Part shown: piece after piece, positions 1 through 6,646 of the stretch
Position numbering within the stretch: position 1 is the stretch's first letter
Layout of the letters: every line of letters begins with the position of its first letter
Assembly: GCA_964511645.1 (NCBI GenBank)
Contig: CAZEGV010000062.1
Coordinates: 1-13,813 of the forward strand
Length of the DNA: 13,813 nucleotides
Reading direction: 5' to 3'
Source: CAZEGV01 sp964511645
Lineage (GTDB): Bacteria; Bacteroidota; Bacteroidia; Cytophagales; JAAEPT01
The notes under the pieces: model-generated
Seen by the model: only the letters and a program-made list of their open reading frames with translations
Database searches by the model: none
What the model was told of the DNA's origin: nothing
Translations under genes and position numbers: made by a program

Positions 1-2
1 AT

Positions 3-62
3 AACGGATATAAAAAGAGAGAATTGACTACAAGGGTTTTGCAACGGTCTTATATAGCATGA
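3..62 (+). CDS. C-terminal end of an unidentified upstream gene (partial)
   Basis: Reading from base 3, one frame stays open from the left edge for 19 codons (ending ...LQRSYIA) and stops at TGA 60-62. That stop overlaps the ATG of the next gene (59-61) in an ATGA arrangement. The overlap is the main reason to think this is real: ATGA junctions are typical of co-transcribed, translationally coupled genes, and no convincing promoter lies between the edge and the next start. The 19 residues are basic (KKRE, TTR, QR) and too short to identify. A chance open frame of this length is quite possible, so confidence is moderate at best. Confidence 0.4.
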   Translation, partial: NGYKKRELTTRVLQRSYIA

Positions 63-541
63 GATTTAAAATTGACATATTCATACTACACAAGGCTGAC
101 AGTCCTCTTCAAGAGGAAATGATTGAGTCTTTCTCAAACAATGAGTGTTTTGTTCAACTTTTTACTGGTGTCGATAAAATACTAACTTCTCCCAAAAAAA
201 ATCCTCGTATTATTATATTAGACGAACCTCTGTCTAACGTAGAGAAAAAAAGAGTGACAATAAAGCTAGAAAACACGTTCCCTTTAGCTCAACTTCTTTT
301 TATATCTCCAGAACAAATCATTACATCTAGTGATGACAATGTGATTCAACATAAAACACGGAAGCAAGAAAAGTTATCTGTTATTTTAGATGAAATGATA
401 TATTACATCACCTATAAAGAAGATTATATTGGTGATACTTTGCAAATCAACATTGAAGACCGTTGTGATCAACGAAACTTTTTCACTATAACATTAGGAG
501 TACTAGGATTGATATTGATTGCTTCTTTTATTTATGCTTAA
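59..541 (+). CDS. Receiver-like (degenerate) protein with a C-terminal membrane anchor
   Basis: I do not recognise a named family. The 160-residue protein has a soluble part of about 140 residues and one hydrophobic segment at 141-159 that ends at the C-terminus, as in a tail-anchored protein with its domain in the cytoplasm. The soluble part recalls a response-regulator receiver domain: strand FKIDIFIL at the start, IIILDE at 51-56 with Asp55 where the phospho-acceptor would be, and LLFIS at 79-83 where the conserved Ser/Thr would be. The acidic pair that normally follows strand 1 is missing (His-Lys instead), so it probably cannot be phosphorylated conventionally. The start overlaps the preceding stop (ATGA), which suggests an operon. 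The receiver resemblance is inferred from spacing and hydrophobic pattern only. The reading frame itself is secure. Confidence 0.7.
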   Translation: MRFKIDIFILHKADSPLQEEMIESFSNNECFVQLFTGVDKILTSPKKNPRIIILDEPLSNVEKKRVTIKLENTFPLAQLLFISPEQIITSSDDNVIQHKTRKQEKLSVILDEMIYYITYKEDYIGDTLQINIEDRCDQRNFFTITLGVLGLILIASFIYA

Positions 542-1512
542 ACAAAAGCTTGTTTAACCACTTCAGTCAATACATCTTTTAATATAAGATTATCCACAAT
601 TACTTGCTGAGGAATAACACTCTCTTTGGACATTCCTGGAGTAGTATTCACTTCTATAACGTAAGGCTCACCCTCTTGAATAATATAGTCTATCCTCACT
701 ATACCCGACAATCCCAAATCTTGATATATCAATTCGGTAAGCTTATAAACCTTATCTGTAAGCTCATGGCTAATTCTTGCTGGAGTTATTTCTTTCGATT
801 TACCTTCATATTTGGCTTCAAAGTCGAAAAAATCATTCTCAGATACTATCTCGGTAATAGGTAATACGTGTAATTCTTGATTTGATTTTTTGAAAATCCC
901 ATTAGTAATTTCTACTCCTTTTAGCTCGGATTCAATAATTACTTCTGTGCCATGATCAAAGGCTTCTGATATTGCTTTTTCTATTTCTTCTTGCGTTACT
1001 ACCCTACTTACGCCGTAGCTACTCCCACCATCACAAGGTTTTACAAAAATAGGCAAGCCTAATTTGTCTACAATTGTTTTTGTATCTATTTTTTGATTTT
1101 TACGAACAATGATAGATGCCGCACACTTATAGCCTAAGGCTGTCAATAAAGTGTTACAAGCCCACTTGTTAAAAGTAATTGTAGTTGCTAAATGATTAGG
1201 TGTGCTATATGGGATACCTAATATATCAAAATATGACTGTAGCTTTCCATCTTCTCCAGGAGTGCCGTGAATAATTATATAAGCGAAATCAAATTGGATT
1301 TTCTCTCCTTCTACTAGAACGCTAAAATCATTCCTATCTACAGGGCTTAACTCTCCTTTTTTATTTTTATAATTCCAGCCTTCCTCATTTATAATAACAT
1401 GGTATAGATTAAACAGGCTAGTATCAAGATTAGCTAAGATAGTTTTGACACTTTCTTTGGATATAACGGCTTCGTGAGAGTACCCCCCTGAAATAACTGC
1501 AATATTTTTCAT
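538..1512 (-). CDS. ddl: D-alanine--D-alanine ligase
   Basis: ATP-grasp ligase that joins two D-alanines in the cytoplasm to give the terminal dipeptide of the peptidoglycan precursor. At 324 residues it has the normal length. Visible motifs: GGYSHE with Glu14 and Ser18 near the N-terminus, GTPGEDG at 83-89, the glycine-rich ATP loop KPCDGGSSYGV at 158-168, EAKY at 232-235, RID at 273-275 and EVNTTPGMSKESVIP at 287-301 (metal-binding Glu and Asn, then the oxyanion region). Tyr235 aligns with the Tyr that in E. coli DdlB marks D-Ala rather than D-lactate specificity, so this is a normal, vancomycin-irrelevant ligase. Its 3' end overlaps the convergent gene on the other strand by four bases. 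Upstream, a TAGATTTT box at 1515-1522 sits 21 bases after a TTG and two bases before the ATG. It is a weak promoter candidate that would make the mRNA nearly leaderless. Confidence 0.95.
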   Translation of the reverse strand: MKNIAVISGGYSHEAVISKESVKTILANLDTSLFNLYHVIINEEGWNYKNKKGELSPVDRNDFSVLVEGEKIQFDFAYIIIHGTPGEDGKLQSYFDILGIPYSTPNHLATTITFNKWACNTLLTALGYKCAASIIVRKNQKIDTKTIVDKLGLPIFVKPCDGGSSYGVSRVVTQEEIEKAISEAFDHGTEVIIESELKGVEITNGIFKKSNQELHVLPITEIVSENDFFDFEAKYEGKSKEITPARISHELTDKVYKLTELIYQDLGLSGIVRIDYIIQEGEPYVIEVNTTPGMSKESVIPQQVIVDNLILKDVLTEVVKQAFV

Positions 1513-1541
1513 AAAAAATCTATTTCTTTTACTTTTAAAAT

Positions 1542-1556
1542 CACAACGAAGTTGTG
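1542..1556. other. Small hairpin upstream of ddl
   Basis: CACAAC (1542-1547) and GTTGTG (1551-1556) form a perfect 6-bp stem with a three-base loop, between the structured repeat and the ddl start. Read on the minus strand it is followed by ATTTT, so it could be a weak terminator for transcripts coming from the helicase gene, or part of the ddl control region. A stem this short can arise by chance. Confidence 0.35.
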
Positions 1557-1561
1557 GTTAT

Positions 1562-1705
1562 GCGTGAGGGATTGTAGCGACATCCTTTTTTGTTTTTATG
1601 ACTTTTGAGCTTCAACAAGCTCCGTATGACAAAAGTCATAAAAACAAAAAAGATACAGCGGAAAGCCCGACCTTATTGAGGTTTTTCAACGAAATAAGGT
1701 CACGT
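1562..1705 (+). ncRNA. Structured intergenic element, Flavo-1-like (copy 1)
   Basis: The sequence folds as a three-way junction. P1 is GCGT (1562-1565) with ACGT (1702-1705), continued by GGG (1568-1570) with CCC (1666-1668). P2 is a perfect 23-bp stem, 1585-1607 with 1630-1652, capped by a hairpin GAGCTT-CAAC-AAGCTC (1607-1622). P3 is GACCTTATT (1669-1677) with AATAAGGTC (1693-1701). The core matches the copy at 6444-6531: 11 bases at the 5' side and 29 bases at the 3' side (1646-1674) are identical, while the arms differ in sequence and length but stay paired. I recall such elements from flavobacterial genomes and think they belong to the Flavo-1 RNA family. That name is from memory. Orientation is taken from the shared motif order. 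On this strand the element would be antisense to the ddl-helicase transcript and would run towards the helicase 3' end. Confidence 0.5.
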
Positions 1706-1716
1706 CATTATCTCTT

Positions 1717-3087
1717 TTATTTTCGTTTTTTCTTACTTTTTAAGTTACAGCATTTATCGCCTTTTGTTTTAGGCTTTTTATACTTCACTTTTATGGTTCT
1801 TTTATACTTACTACCTAAGTTTACTTTTGAATTCACAAAATTCTTTTCGTGAAAACCACTGCCTTTTTCTTTTTTATTAGGGGCTTGTATATAATGCTTA
1901 TCTCCTAAATCTGGTCGCTCGCTTAATGTGAAAATATCTGAAATTTCCACTTCTTCAGGTATTGGAAGCATTTCAATTTCTTTGTTCATTAATTCTTCTA
2001 TCTCCTTTTGATATTTTTCTTCTACCTCATTGATGAAAGTGATAGCAATACCTGCTTTATCTGCTCTTCCTGTCCGCCCTATTCTATGAATATAATGCTC
2101 TGGAGTATCTGGTGTGTCAAAATTAATAACGTGCGTCACATCTTGGATATTAACCCCTCTAGCAATCAAGTCTGTTGCTAAAAGTATTCTATGTTCTCCT
2201 ATTTCGAACCTTCTTATGGCGTTGGCTCTATAATTCTGAGATTTATTAGAGTGGATAACTCCCAATCCTTCTTCATATAGAGGTAATAATTCTTCGGCTA
2301 ACTTATCAGCTAATTTTTTACTCTCCACAAAAACCAACACTTTAGACAAGCTCTCATCTTTGAGTAAATGTTTTAATAGGCTAAGTTTAGTCTGGTAATT
2401 GGGTACGTGATACGCCTTTTGGTCGATCAATGCGAGAGGAGTCCCGCTAGGTGCTATCTCAACTTTGATTGGGCTGATAAAAAAATCTTCAATGATTTCT
2501 GCTACATCTTCTGTCAAAGTTGCCGAGAATAATATGTTTTGCCTACGTTGAGGCAATAAGTCTAAAACTGAATTTAATTGTCTCCTAAAACCCAAGTTAA
2601 GCATTTCATCTACCTCATCTAACACATATTTTTGAATAGCTTTCATTCTTAAATTTCGAGATAAAATCAAGTCTAACAATCTCCCAGGAGTTGCTACAAC
2701 AATATCTAAACCATTGTTTATCTGTTCTATTTGCTTGTTTATGTTATCTCCCCCATGAATCCCCATCACACGAACTGTAATGTATTTAGTGAGTTTTTCA
2801 ATATCCCTCACAACCTGCTCTACAAGCTCTCTTGTAGGCATCATTATCAGTACTGATGGATGCTTTTGAGTGGAATATTTCATTCCTTTCAAAATAGGTA
2901 ATAAATACGCAAAAGTTTTTCCAGTACCTGTTTGAGCAACTCCCACTACGTCTCTTCCTGATAAAATAACAGGTAATGCCTCTACCTGAATTGGTGTAGG
3001 ATATATATAAGCCATCTCTTCGAGTACATTGCGAAGAGGTGTATTTAAGTTTAATTCGTCAAAAGTTACAGTAATGCTATTTTTCAT
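1717..3087 (-). CDS. DEAD-box family ATP-dependent RNA helicase
   Basis: RNA helicase of superfamily 2, likely acting in ribosome assembly, mRNA turnover or cold adaptation. All motifs are in order: Q motif with TPIQ at 31-34, Walker A AQTGTGKT at 51-58, PTRELVEQ at 84-91, TPGR at 133-136, motif II DEVD at 157-160, SAT at 188-190, ATDLIARG at 304-311 and HRIGRTGR at 334-341. Motif II is DEVD instead of DEAD; the Asp-Glu needed for Mg-ATP hydrolysis is present. The C-terminus after about 400 is a lysine-rich tail that probably binds RNA. I chose the ATG giving MKNSITVTF (456 residues); a TTG nine bases upstream is in frame but lies inside the -7 promoter box. The next upstream gene diverges, with 51 bases between starts. 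The paralogue name (RhlE-like and others) cannot be settled here. Confidence 0.93.
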   Translation of the reverse strand: MKNSITVTFDELNLNTPLRNVLEEMAYIYPTPIQVEALPVILSGRDVVGVAQTGTGKTFAYLLPILKGMKYSTQKHPSVLIMMPTRELVEQVVRDIEKLTKYITVRVMGIHGGDNINKQIEQINNGLDIVVATPGRLLDLILSRNLRMKAIQKYVLDEVDEMLNLGFRRQLNSVLDLLPQRRQNILFSATLTEDVAEIIEDFFISPIKVEIAPSGTPLALIDQKAYHVPNYQTKLSLLKHLLKDESLSKVLVFVESKKLADKLAEELLPLYEEGLGVIHSNKSQNYRANAIRRFEIGEHRILLATDLIARGVNIQDVTHVINFDTPDTPEHYIHRIGRTGRADKAGIAITFINEVEEKYQKEIEELMNKEIEMLPIPEEVEISDIFTLSERPDLGDKHYIQAPNKKEKGSGFHEKNFVNSKVNLGSKYKRTIKVKYKKPKTKGDKCCNLKSKKKRK

Positions 3088-3093
3088 ACTCGA

Positions 3094-3125
3094 CAAAGTT
3101 CATTCTAATCTAGCTAAAAAACAAA
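3094..3125 (-). promoter_or_regulatory. Probable promoter of the helicase gene
   Basis: Read on the minus strand, TTTG (3122-3125) is followed after exactly 20 bases by GAACTTTG (3094-3101), one mismatch from the Bacteroidota -7 consensus TAnnTTTG. The ATG at 3085-3087 begins only six bases after the box, so the transcript would start at or just before the start codon and be nearly leaderless. The consensus is established knowledge; its use here is inferred from match and spacing. Confidence 0.45.
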
Positions 3126-3138
3126 GAAAACAATTCTA

Positions 3139-3579
3139 ATGAAAAATTTTAATCTTAATTTAGTGTCATTATTTAATAAGTATCAAATGACATCAACATT
3201 CAAAACTTCTTGTATCAACATAAACGGAGAGTTCATCTCTATTTTTACAGAAGAAATTCTCCCGAAAATATCTATTGGAGAAATGATTTTGACAGAACGA
3301 ATAGATGCTCAAAATTTACGATTAAGAGAAAGAAAAGCGGGATATACTGCCGATTGGCACGTAGCAGGTGACCCAACGCTCATCATTATCCAATCTGGAG
3401 TCTTAAGAATTACTTTACAAAATGGTGACTCAATGGATTTTGAAGCTGGGGAATTATTTATCGCCAAAGATTACCTAGCTGATAATATTACATTTGACAA
3501 AACAATACACGGACATCAAGCAAGTGTAGTTAGTAATGAAACTTTACGAGTTGTACATATTAAGTTATCTTATTTATAA
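3139..3579 (+). CDS. Small cupin-like protein of unknown function
   Basis: A 146-residue protein with no signal peptide or membrane segment. The middle has the pattern of a cupin beta-barrel: HVAGDPTLIIIQSGVLRI (74-91), then NGDSMDFEAGELFIAKDYL (95-113), where alternating strands and the turns G-D and A-G-E resemble the two conserved cupin motifs. His74, Asp78, His124 and His126 are the candidate metal ligands, but the classical HxH...E set is not complete, so metal binding is uncertain. The fold could bind a small ligand; I cannot name one. An internal ATG at 3187 (MTSTFKTSC) is an alternative start, with a weak TAATTTAG box at 3156-3163 in front of it. The gene diverges from the helicase and converges on gyrA, with which it shares a terminator. 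Confidence 0.75.
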   Translation: MKNFNLNLVSLFNKYQMTSTFKTSCININGEFISIFTEEILPKISIGEMILTERIDAQNLRLRERKAGYTADWHVAGDPTLIIIQSGVLRITLQNGDSMDFEAGELFIAKDYLADNITFDKTIHGHQASVVSNETLRVVHIKLSYL

Positions 3580-3593
3580 GAAATTCATTTTTT

Positions 3594-3627
3594 ATAAATA
3601 AGCTTCACAATTGTGAAGCTTATTTAT
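3594..3627. terminator. Bidirectional terminator, 34-bp perfect palindrome
   Basis: Bases 3594-3610 are the exact reverse complement of 3611-3627, centred on CACAATTGTG, with A/T-rich ends that supply a U-tract on either strand. It lies between the stop of the cupin-like gene and the stop of gyrA, so it can end transcription from both sides. Confidence 0.85.
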
Positions 3628-3652
3628 TTATATTTTATTAAGCATTCTTAAT

Positions 3653-6199
3653 CTATTCAGTGCTTTCTTCCTCTGTACCTTCTTCCGTTGAAGACTCTTC
3701 TCCTTCTACCAACTCCTCTTCTTCTATGCTATCGATTTTGGCTACTGAAGCAATCATATCTTTACCACTTAGTTTGATAAGTTTCACTCCTTGCGTTGCT
3801 CTACCCATTATACGTAAGTCTGCTACACTGATACGAATAAGAATTCCTGATTTATTAATAATCATCAGGTCATTAGTATCATCTACTTGCTTAATTGCTA
3901 CTAGGTTACCTGTTTTTTCGGTTACGCTCATCGCTTTCACACCTTTACCTCCTCTACCAGTTACACGGTATATTGCATCTCCAGTTTCTGGATCATCTAG
4001 GTAAGTACGTTTACCATAACCTTTTTCTGACACAACCAATAAGTTTGCCTCTTCTTGGTCTGCTGGGATAGTAACTAAGCCAATTGCTCTGTCTTCGTCA
4101 TTTTCGAGTCTTACTCCTCTTACTCCTGCCGCCGTACGTCCCATTGCTCTTACTTTAGACTCATTGAACCTAATTGCTTTACCTGAACGCTTAGCAATAA
4201 TAATATCATCATTACCACTGGTCAACCTTACATCTAGTAAGCTATCTCCCTCTTTAATGGTAATAGCGTTGATACCTGCTTGTCGAGGTCGGCTATATGC
4301 TTCCAAGATAGTTTTCTTAATTATACCACCTTTGGTCACCATTACTAGGTAATGGTTATTCATATAATCTTCATTCTTGAAGTCATCCACATTGATAACG
4401 GCTTGTACTTTCTCGCCTTGCTCAATCTGAATAATATTTTGAATAGGTCTTCCTTTAGTATTTTTACTTCCTTCTGGTAGCTCATATACTTTCTTCCAAT
4501 ATACTTTACCATAGTCGGTAAAGATAAGTAGCATATCATGCGTAGAAGAGACAAATAGATGTTCTGGAAAGTCAGTGTCTTTAGTTTTAACTGCCTTAGC
4601 TCCTACTCCTCCTCTATTTTGCGTACGATACTCATCTAATGCTGTACGTTTCACATACCCTTCGTTAGAAATCGTAATTACCATATCTTCTTTGGCAATT
4701 AAGTCCTCTATATCAATATCCTCTGCACTATGAGTAATTACAGAGCGTCTTTCATCACCATATCTATCCTTCATTTCCTGAAGTTCGTCTTTGATGATAT
4801 TCATTCTTAGTTCTTCACTGGCAAGAATTTCTTTTAACCCCTTGATTGTCTCTTGCAACTCAGAATATTCAGTGTGTAATTTATCTTGCTCCAGCCCTGT
4901 AAGGTGTCTCAAACGCATATCCACGATATGTCGAGCTTGTATTTCGCTCAATTCAAATCGCTTCATCAATGATTCTATTGCCTCATTAGGAGTCTTAGAA
5001 GCACGTATAAGTTTAATTACTTCATCTATATTATCCGAAGCAATAATCAATCCTTCCAAAATGTGAGCACGTTTTTCGGCTTCATCCAACTCGTACTGAG
5101 TACGTCTTACAATTACCTCATGCCTATGCTCTACAAAATAAACAATAAGTTCTTTTAAGTTAAGCGTATGAGGTCTTCCTTTAACAAGGGCTACATTATT
5201 AATACTAAACGAAGACTGTAATTGTGTATATTTATACAACATATTCAGCACTACATTAGGCACTGCATCACGTTTTAGGTCAAAAACCATTCGAATACCA
5301 TCTCTATCCGTTTCATCTCTAAGCTCTGCAATTCCTTCAATTCTTTTGTCGTTAATCAATCCTGCTATTTTCTCTAGCATTGGACCTTTGGCAACCATAT
5401 AAGGCATATCCGAGAAAATAATTTGAGTTCTTCCCTCTTTATTATCTTCTATATTGGCAGTAGCACGCATTACTACACGCCCTCTCCCTGTTTCGTAAGC
5501 TTTCTTGATGCCTTGCATTCCATATATAATAGCTCCAGAAGGAAAATCAGGTGCTTTGATATATTGCATTAAACCCGTAATGTCAATATCATTGTTTTCT
5601 ATATATGCGATTGTACCATCTATGACTTCAGTCACATTATGTGGTGCCATATTAGTTGCCATACCTACCGCAATACCCGAACTACCATTCATCAATAAAT
5701 TAGGTAGCTTAGCAGGAAGAACCGTTGGTTCTTTTAACGAGTCGTCAAAGTTAGGTCGGAAATCTACCGTATTCTTTTTCATATCTGCAAGCATATCTTC
5801 TGCCAAGCGTTGTAGCCTAGCTTCTGTATACCTCATTGCAGCAGGATTATCACCATCTATAGAACCGTAGTTACCTTGCCCATCTACCATTAAGTAACGC
5901 AAAGACCAAGGTTGAGCCATACGCACCATAGTGTCATAAACTGCCGTATCACCATGTGGATGATACTTTCCTAATACTTCCCCTACAATTCTTGCAGACT
6001 TCTTGTATGATTGATTGTAACGTAATCCTAAATCATCCATTCCGTACAAAATACGGCGATGCACTGGTTTCAAACCATCTCTAACATCTGGAAGAGCCCT
6101 AGAAACAATTACCGACATCGAATAATCGATGTAAGCGGTCTTCATTTCCTCCTCTATATTAATAGGGATTATTTTTTCGTCTTTATTATATTCGTCCAT
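3653..6199 (-). CDS. gyrA: DNA gyrase subunit A
   Basis: Breakage-reunion subunit of type IIA topoisomerase; with GyrB it introduces negative supercoils using ATP. At 848 residues it is full length. The N-terminal winged-helix domain shows RALPDVRDGLKPVHRRILYG (34-53) and the catalytic Tyr124 in AMRYTEARL. The quinolone region reads KYHPHGDTAVYDTMVRM: Thr85 and Asp89 correspond to E. coli Ser83 and Asp87. Thr is, as I recall, the wild-type residue in Flavobacterium, so this is not by itself a resistance mutation. The C-terminal beta-pinwheel begins after about residue 500 and carries a GyrA box QNRGGVG at about 527-533, which separates it from topoisomerase IV ParC. The protein ends in a strongly acidic, low-complexity tail. 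The gene stands alone, opposite the CoA-disulfide reductase gene, with a long structured leader region upstream. Confidence 0.97.
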   Translation of the reverse strand: MDEYNKDEKIIPINIEEEMKTAYIDYSMSVIVSRALPDVRDGLKPVHRRILYGMDDLGLRYNQSYKKSARIVGEVLGKYHPHGDTAVYDTMVRMAQPWSLRYLMVDGQGNYGSIDGDNPAAMRYTEARLQRLAEDMLADMKKNTVDFRPNFDDSLKEPTVLPAKLPNLLMNGSSGIAVGMATNMAPHNVTEVIDGTIAYIENNDIDITGLMQYIKAPDFPSGAIIYGMQGIKKAYETGRGRVVMRATANIEDNKEGRTQIIFSDMPYMVAKGPMLEKIAGLINDKRIEGIAELRDETDRDGIRMVFDLKRDAVPNVVLNMLYKYTQLQSSFSINNVALVKGRPHTLNLKELIVYFVEHRHEVIVRRTQYELDEAEKRAHILEGLIIASDNIDEVIKLIRASKTPNEAIESLMKRFELSEIQARHIVDMRLRHLTGLEQDKLHTEYSELQETIKGLKEILASEELRMNIIKDELQEMKDRYGDERRSVITHSAEDIDIEDLIAKEDMVITISNEGYVKRTALDEYRTQNRGGVGAKAVKTKDTDFPEHLFVSSTHDMLLIFTDYGKVYWKKVYELPEGSKNTKGRPIQNIIQIEQGEKVQAVINVDDFKNEDYMNNHYLVMVTKGGIIKKTILEAYSRPRQAGINAITIKEGDSLLDVRLTSGNDDIIIAKRSGKAIRFNESKVRAMGRTAAGVRGVRLENDEDRAIGLVTIPADQEEANLLVVSEKGYGKRTYLDDPETGDAIYRVTGRGGKGVKAMSVTEKTGNLVAIKQVDDTNDLMIINKSGILIRISVADLRIMGRATQGVKLIKLSGKDMIASVAKIDSIEEEELVEGEESSTEEGTEEESTE

Positions 6200-6312
6200 T
6201 CAGAATAATCTTATTTTAACCCCATAAAATTAAGCTTTTTACTCTGATTTAGCTAGTTTCAAAAAAGATTACTTTTCCACAATTTCATAGTTCCTTTTTT
6301 ATGACGAAAATA

Positions 6313-6419
6313 TTAGGGGCTTCCGCCTCGTACCTCGGCGACGAGCTGTACGCACTCACCATCATTCATTCCGTTTCACTTCACTCATTTCTGGTTCAAA
6401 CAATTGCTTCCATCCCTAA
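6313..6419 (-). ncRNA. Divergent structured element upstream of gyrA, Flavo-1-like (copy 3)
   Basis: Read on the minus strand the element opens with TTAGGGATGGAAGC and closes with GGCGGAAGCCCCTAA. TTAGGG and CCCTAA pair (6414-6419 with 6313-6318). The two blocks parallel GGGATnGnAGC and GCGGAAAGCCC of the copies at 1562 and 6444, but P3 is missing and the variable arm is replaced by a purine-rich stretch and a hairpin CTCGT/ACGAG (6327-6331 with 6341-6345). About 45 bases at 6316-6360 are roughly two-thirds G+C in a very AT-rich genome, which fits a structured RNA. It lies on the gyrA strand, about 115 bases before the start codon, so it could be part of a gyrA leader or a separate small RNA. 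Membership in the same family is inferred. Confidence 0.4.
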
Positions 6420-6443
6420 GCCAAATGCTTTGCATTTTTTTTT

Positions 6444-6531
6444 GCGTGAGGGATAGCAGCGGCATCCTTTTTTATCCTAAAATAATAACAAATAAAAAAG
6501 ATACAGCGGAAAGCCCGACCTTTGGTCACGC
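6444..6531 (+). ncRNA. Structured intergenic element, Flavo-1-like (copy 2)
   Basis: This is the most compact copy. P1 is GCGT (6444-6447) with ACGC (6528-6531), continued by GGG (6450-6452) with CCC (6514-6516). P2 is CTTTTTTAT (6467-6475) with ATAAAAAAG (6492-6500). P3 is GACC-TTT-GGTC (6517-6527). Compared with the copy at 1562-1705 the outer P1 pair changes from G-U to G-C, P2 shrinks from 23 to 9 bp and P3 from 9 to 4 bp, while pairing is kept and the 29 bases at 6494-6522 are identical. This pattern of constant core and variable arms is what a conserved RNA shows. The reductase promoter lies further downstream (6620), so the element is probably not in that gene's main leader. Confidence 0.5.
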
Positions 6532-6619
6532 CCAAATATCAGGATCAACAATGATATTAATCACCTAAAAACAAGGTTTATTCGTGACTTTTATTACATC
6601 CATTCGTTCAAAAAGCACT

Positions 6620-6627
6620 TACTTTTG
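6620..6627 (+). promoter_or_regulatory. -7 promoter box of the CoA-disulfide reductase gene
   Basis: TACTTTTG matches the Bacteroidota -7 consensus TAnnTTTG exactly. A clean TTG at -33 is not visible. Transcription would begin around 6632-6635, about a dozen bases before the ATG at 6647. This decides the start codon: an in-frame ATG at 6584 lies upstream of the promoter and is unlikely to be used. Confidence 0.6.
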
Positions 6628-6646
6628 TAAAAAACTTTTAATATAT

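Larger units (their letters stand above)
6200..6646. other. 447-base divergent intergenic region between gyrA and the reductase gene
   Basis: No credible gene lies here. From left to right it holds about 110 AT-rich bases upstream of gyrA without a clear TAnnTTTG box for the minus strand; a GC-rich structured element on the minus strand (6313-6419); a small hairpin AAATGC-TTT-GCATTT (6423-6437) followed by a T-run to 6443, terminator-like on the plus strand; a second structured element on the plus strand (6444-6531); and then the promoter of the reductase gene at 6620-6627. The two elements point away from each other, each towards the gene on its own strand. Confidence 0.7.

Noticed and set aside
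1598..1852. Open frame of 84 codons on the plus strand
   Set aside because: It runs through the structured repeat and antisense to the helicase 3' end; composition is explained by the A/T-rich stem and the lysine-rich helicase tail.
2610..2640. DEVD instead of DEAD in helicase motif II
   Set aside because: The Asp-Glu pair that matters for catalysis is present, and the third position varies in this superfamily, so it is not evidence of inactivity.
5505..5870. Open frame of 121 codons on the plus strand
   Set aside because: It is antisense to conserved gyrA sequence, with no start signal or family likeness; the same holds for the frames at 3660-4004 and 4791-5066.
5931..5960. Thr instead of Ser at the quinolone position of GyrA (Thr85)
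   Set aside because: Thr is, to my knowledge, the normal residue in flavobacterial GyrA, and the neighbouring Asp89 is intact, so it is not evidence of acquired resistance.
6301..6360. GC-rich patch as a sign of horizontally acquired DNA or a tRNA gene
   Set aside because: It is too short for a gene, has no tRNA cloverleaf or CCA-like end, and is better explained by the paired structure of the element at 6313-6419.
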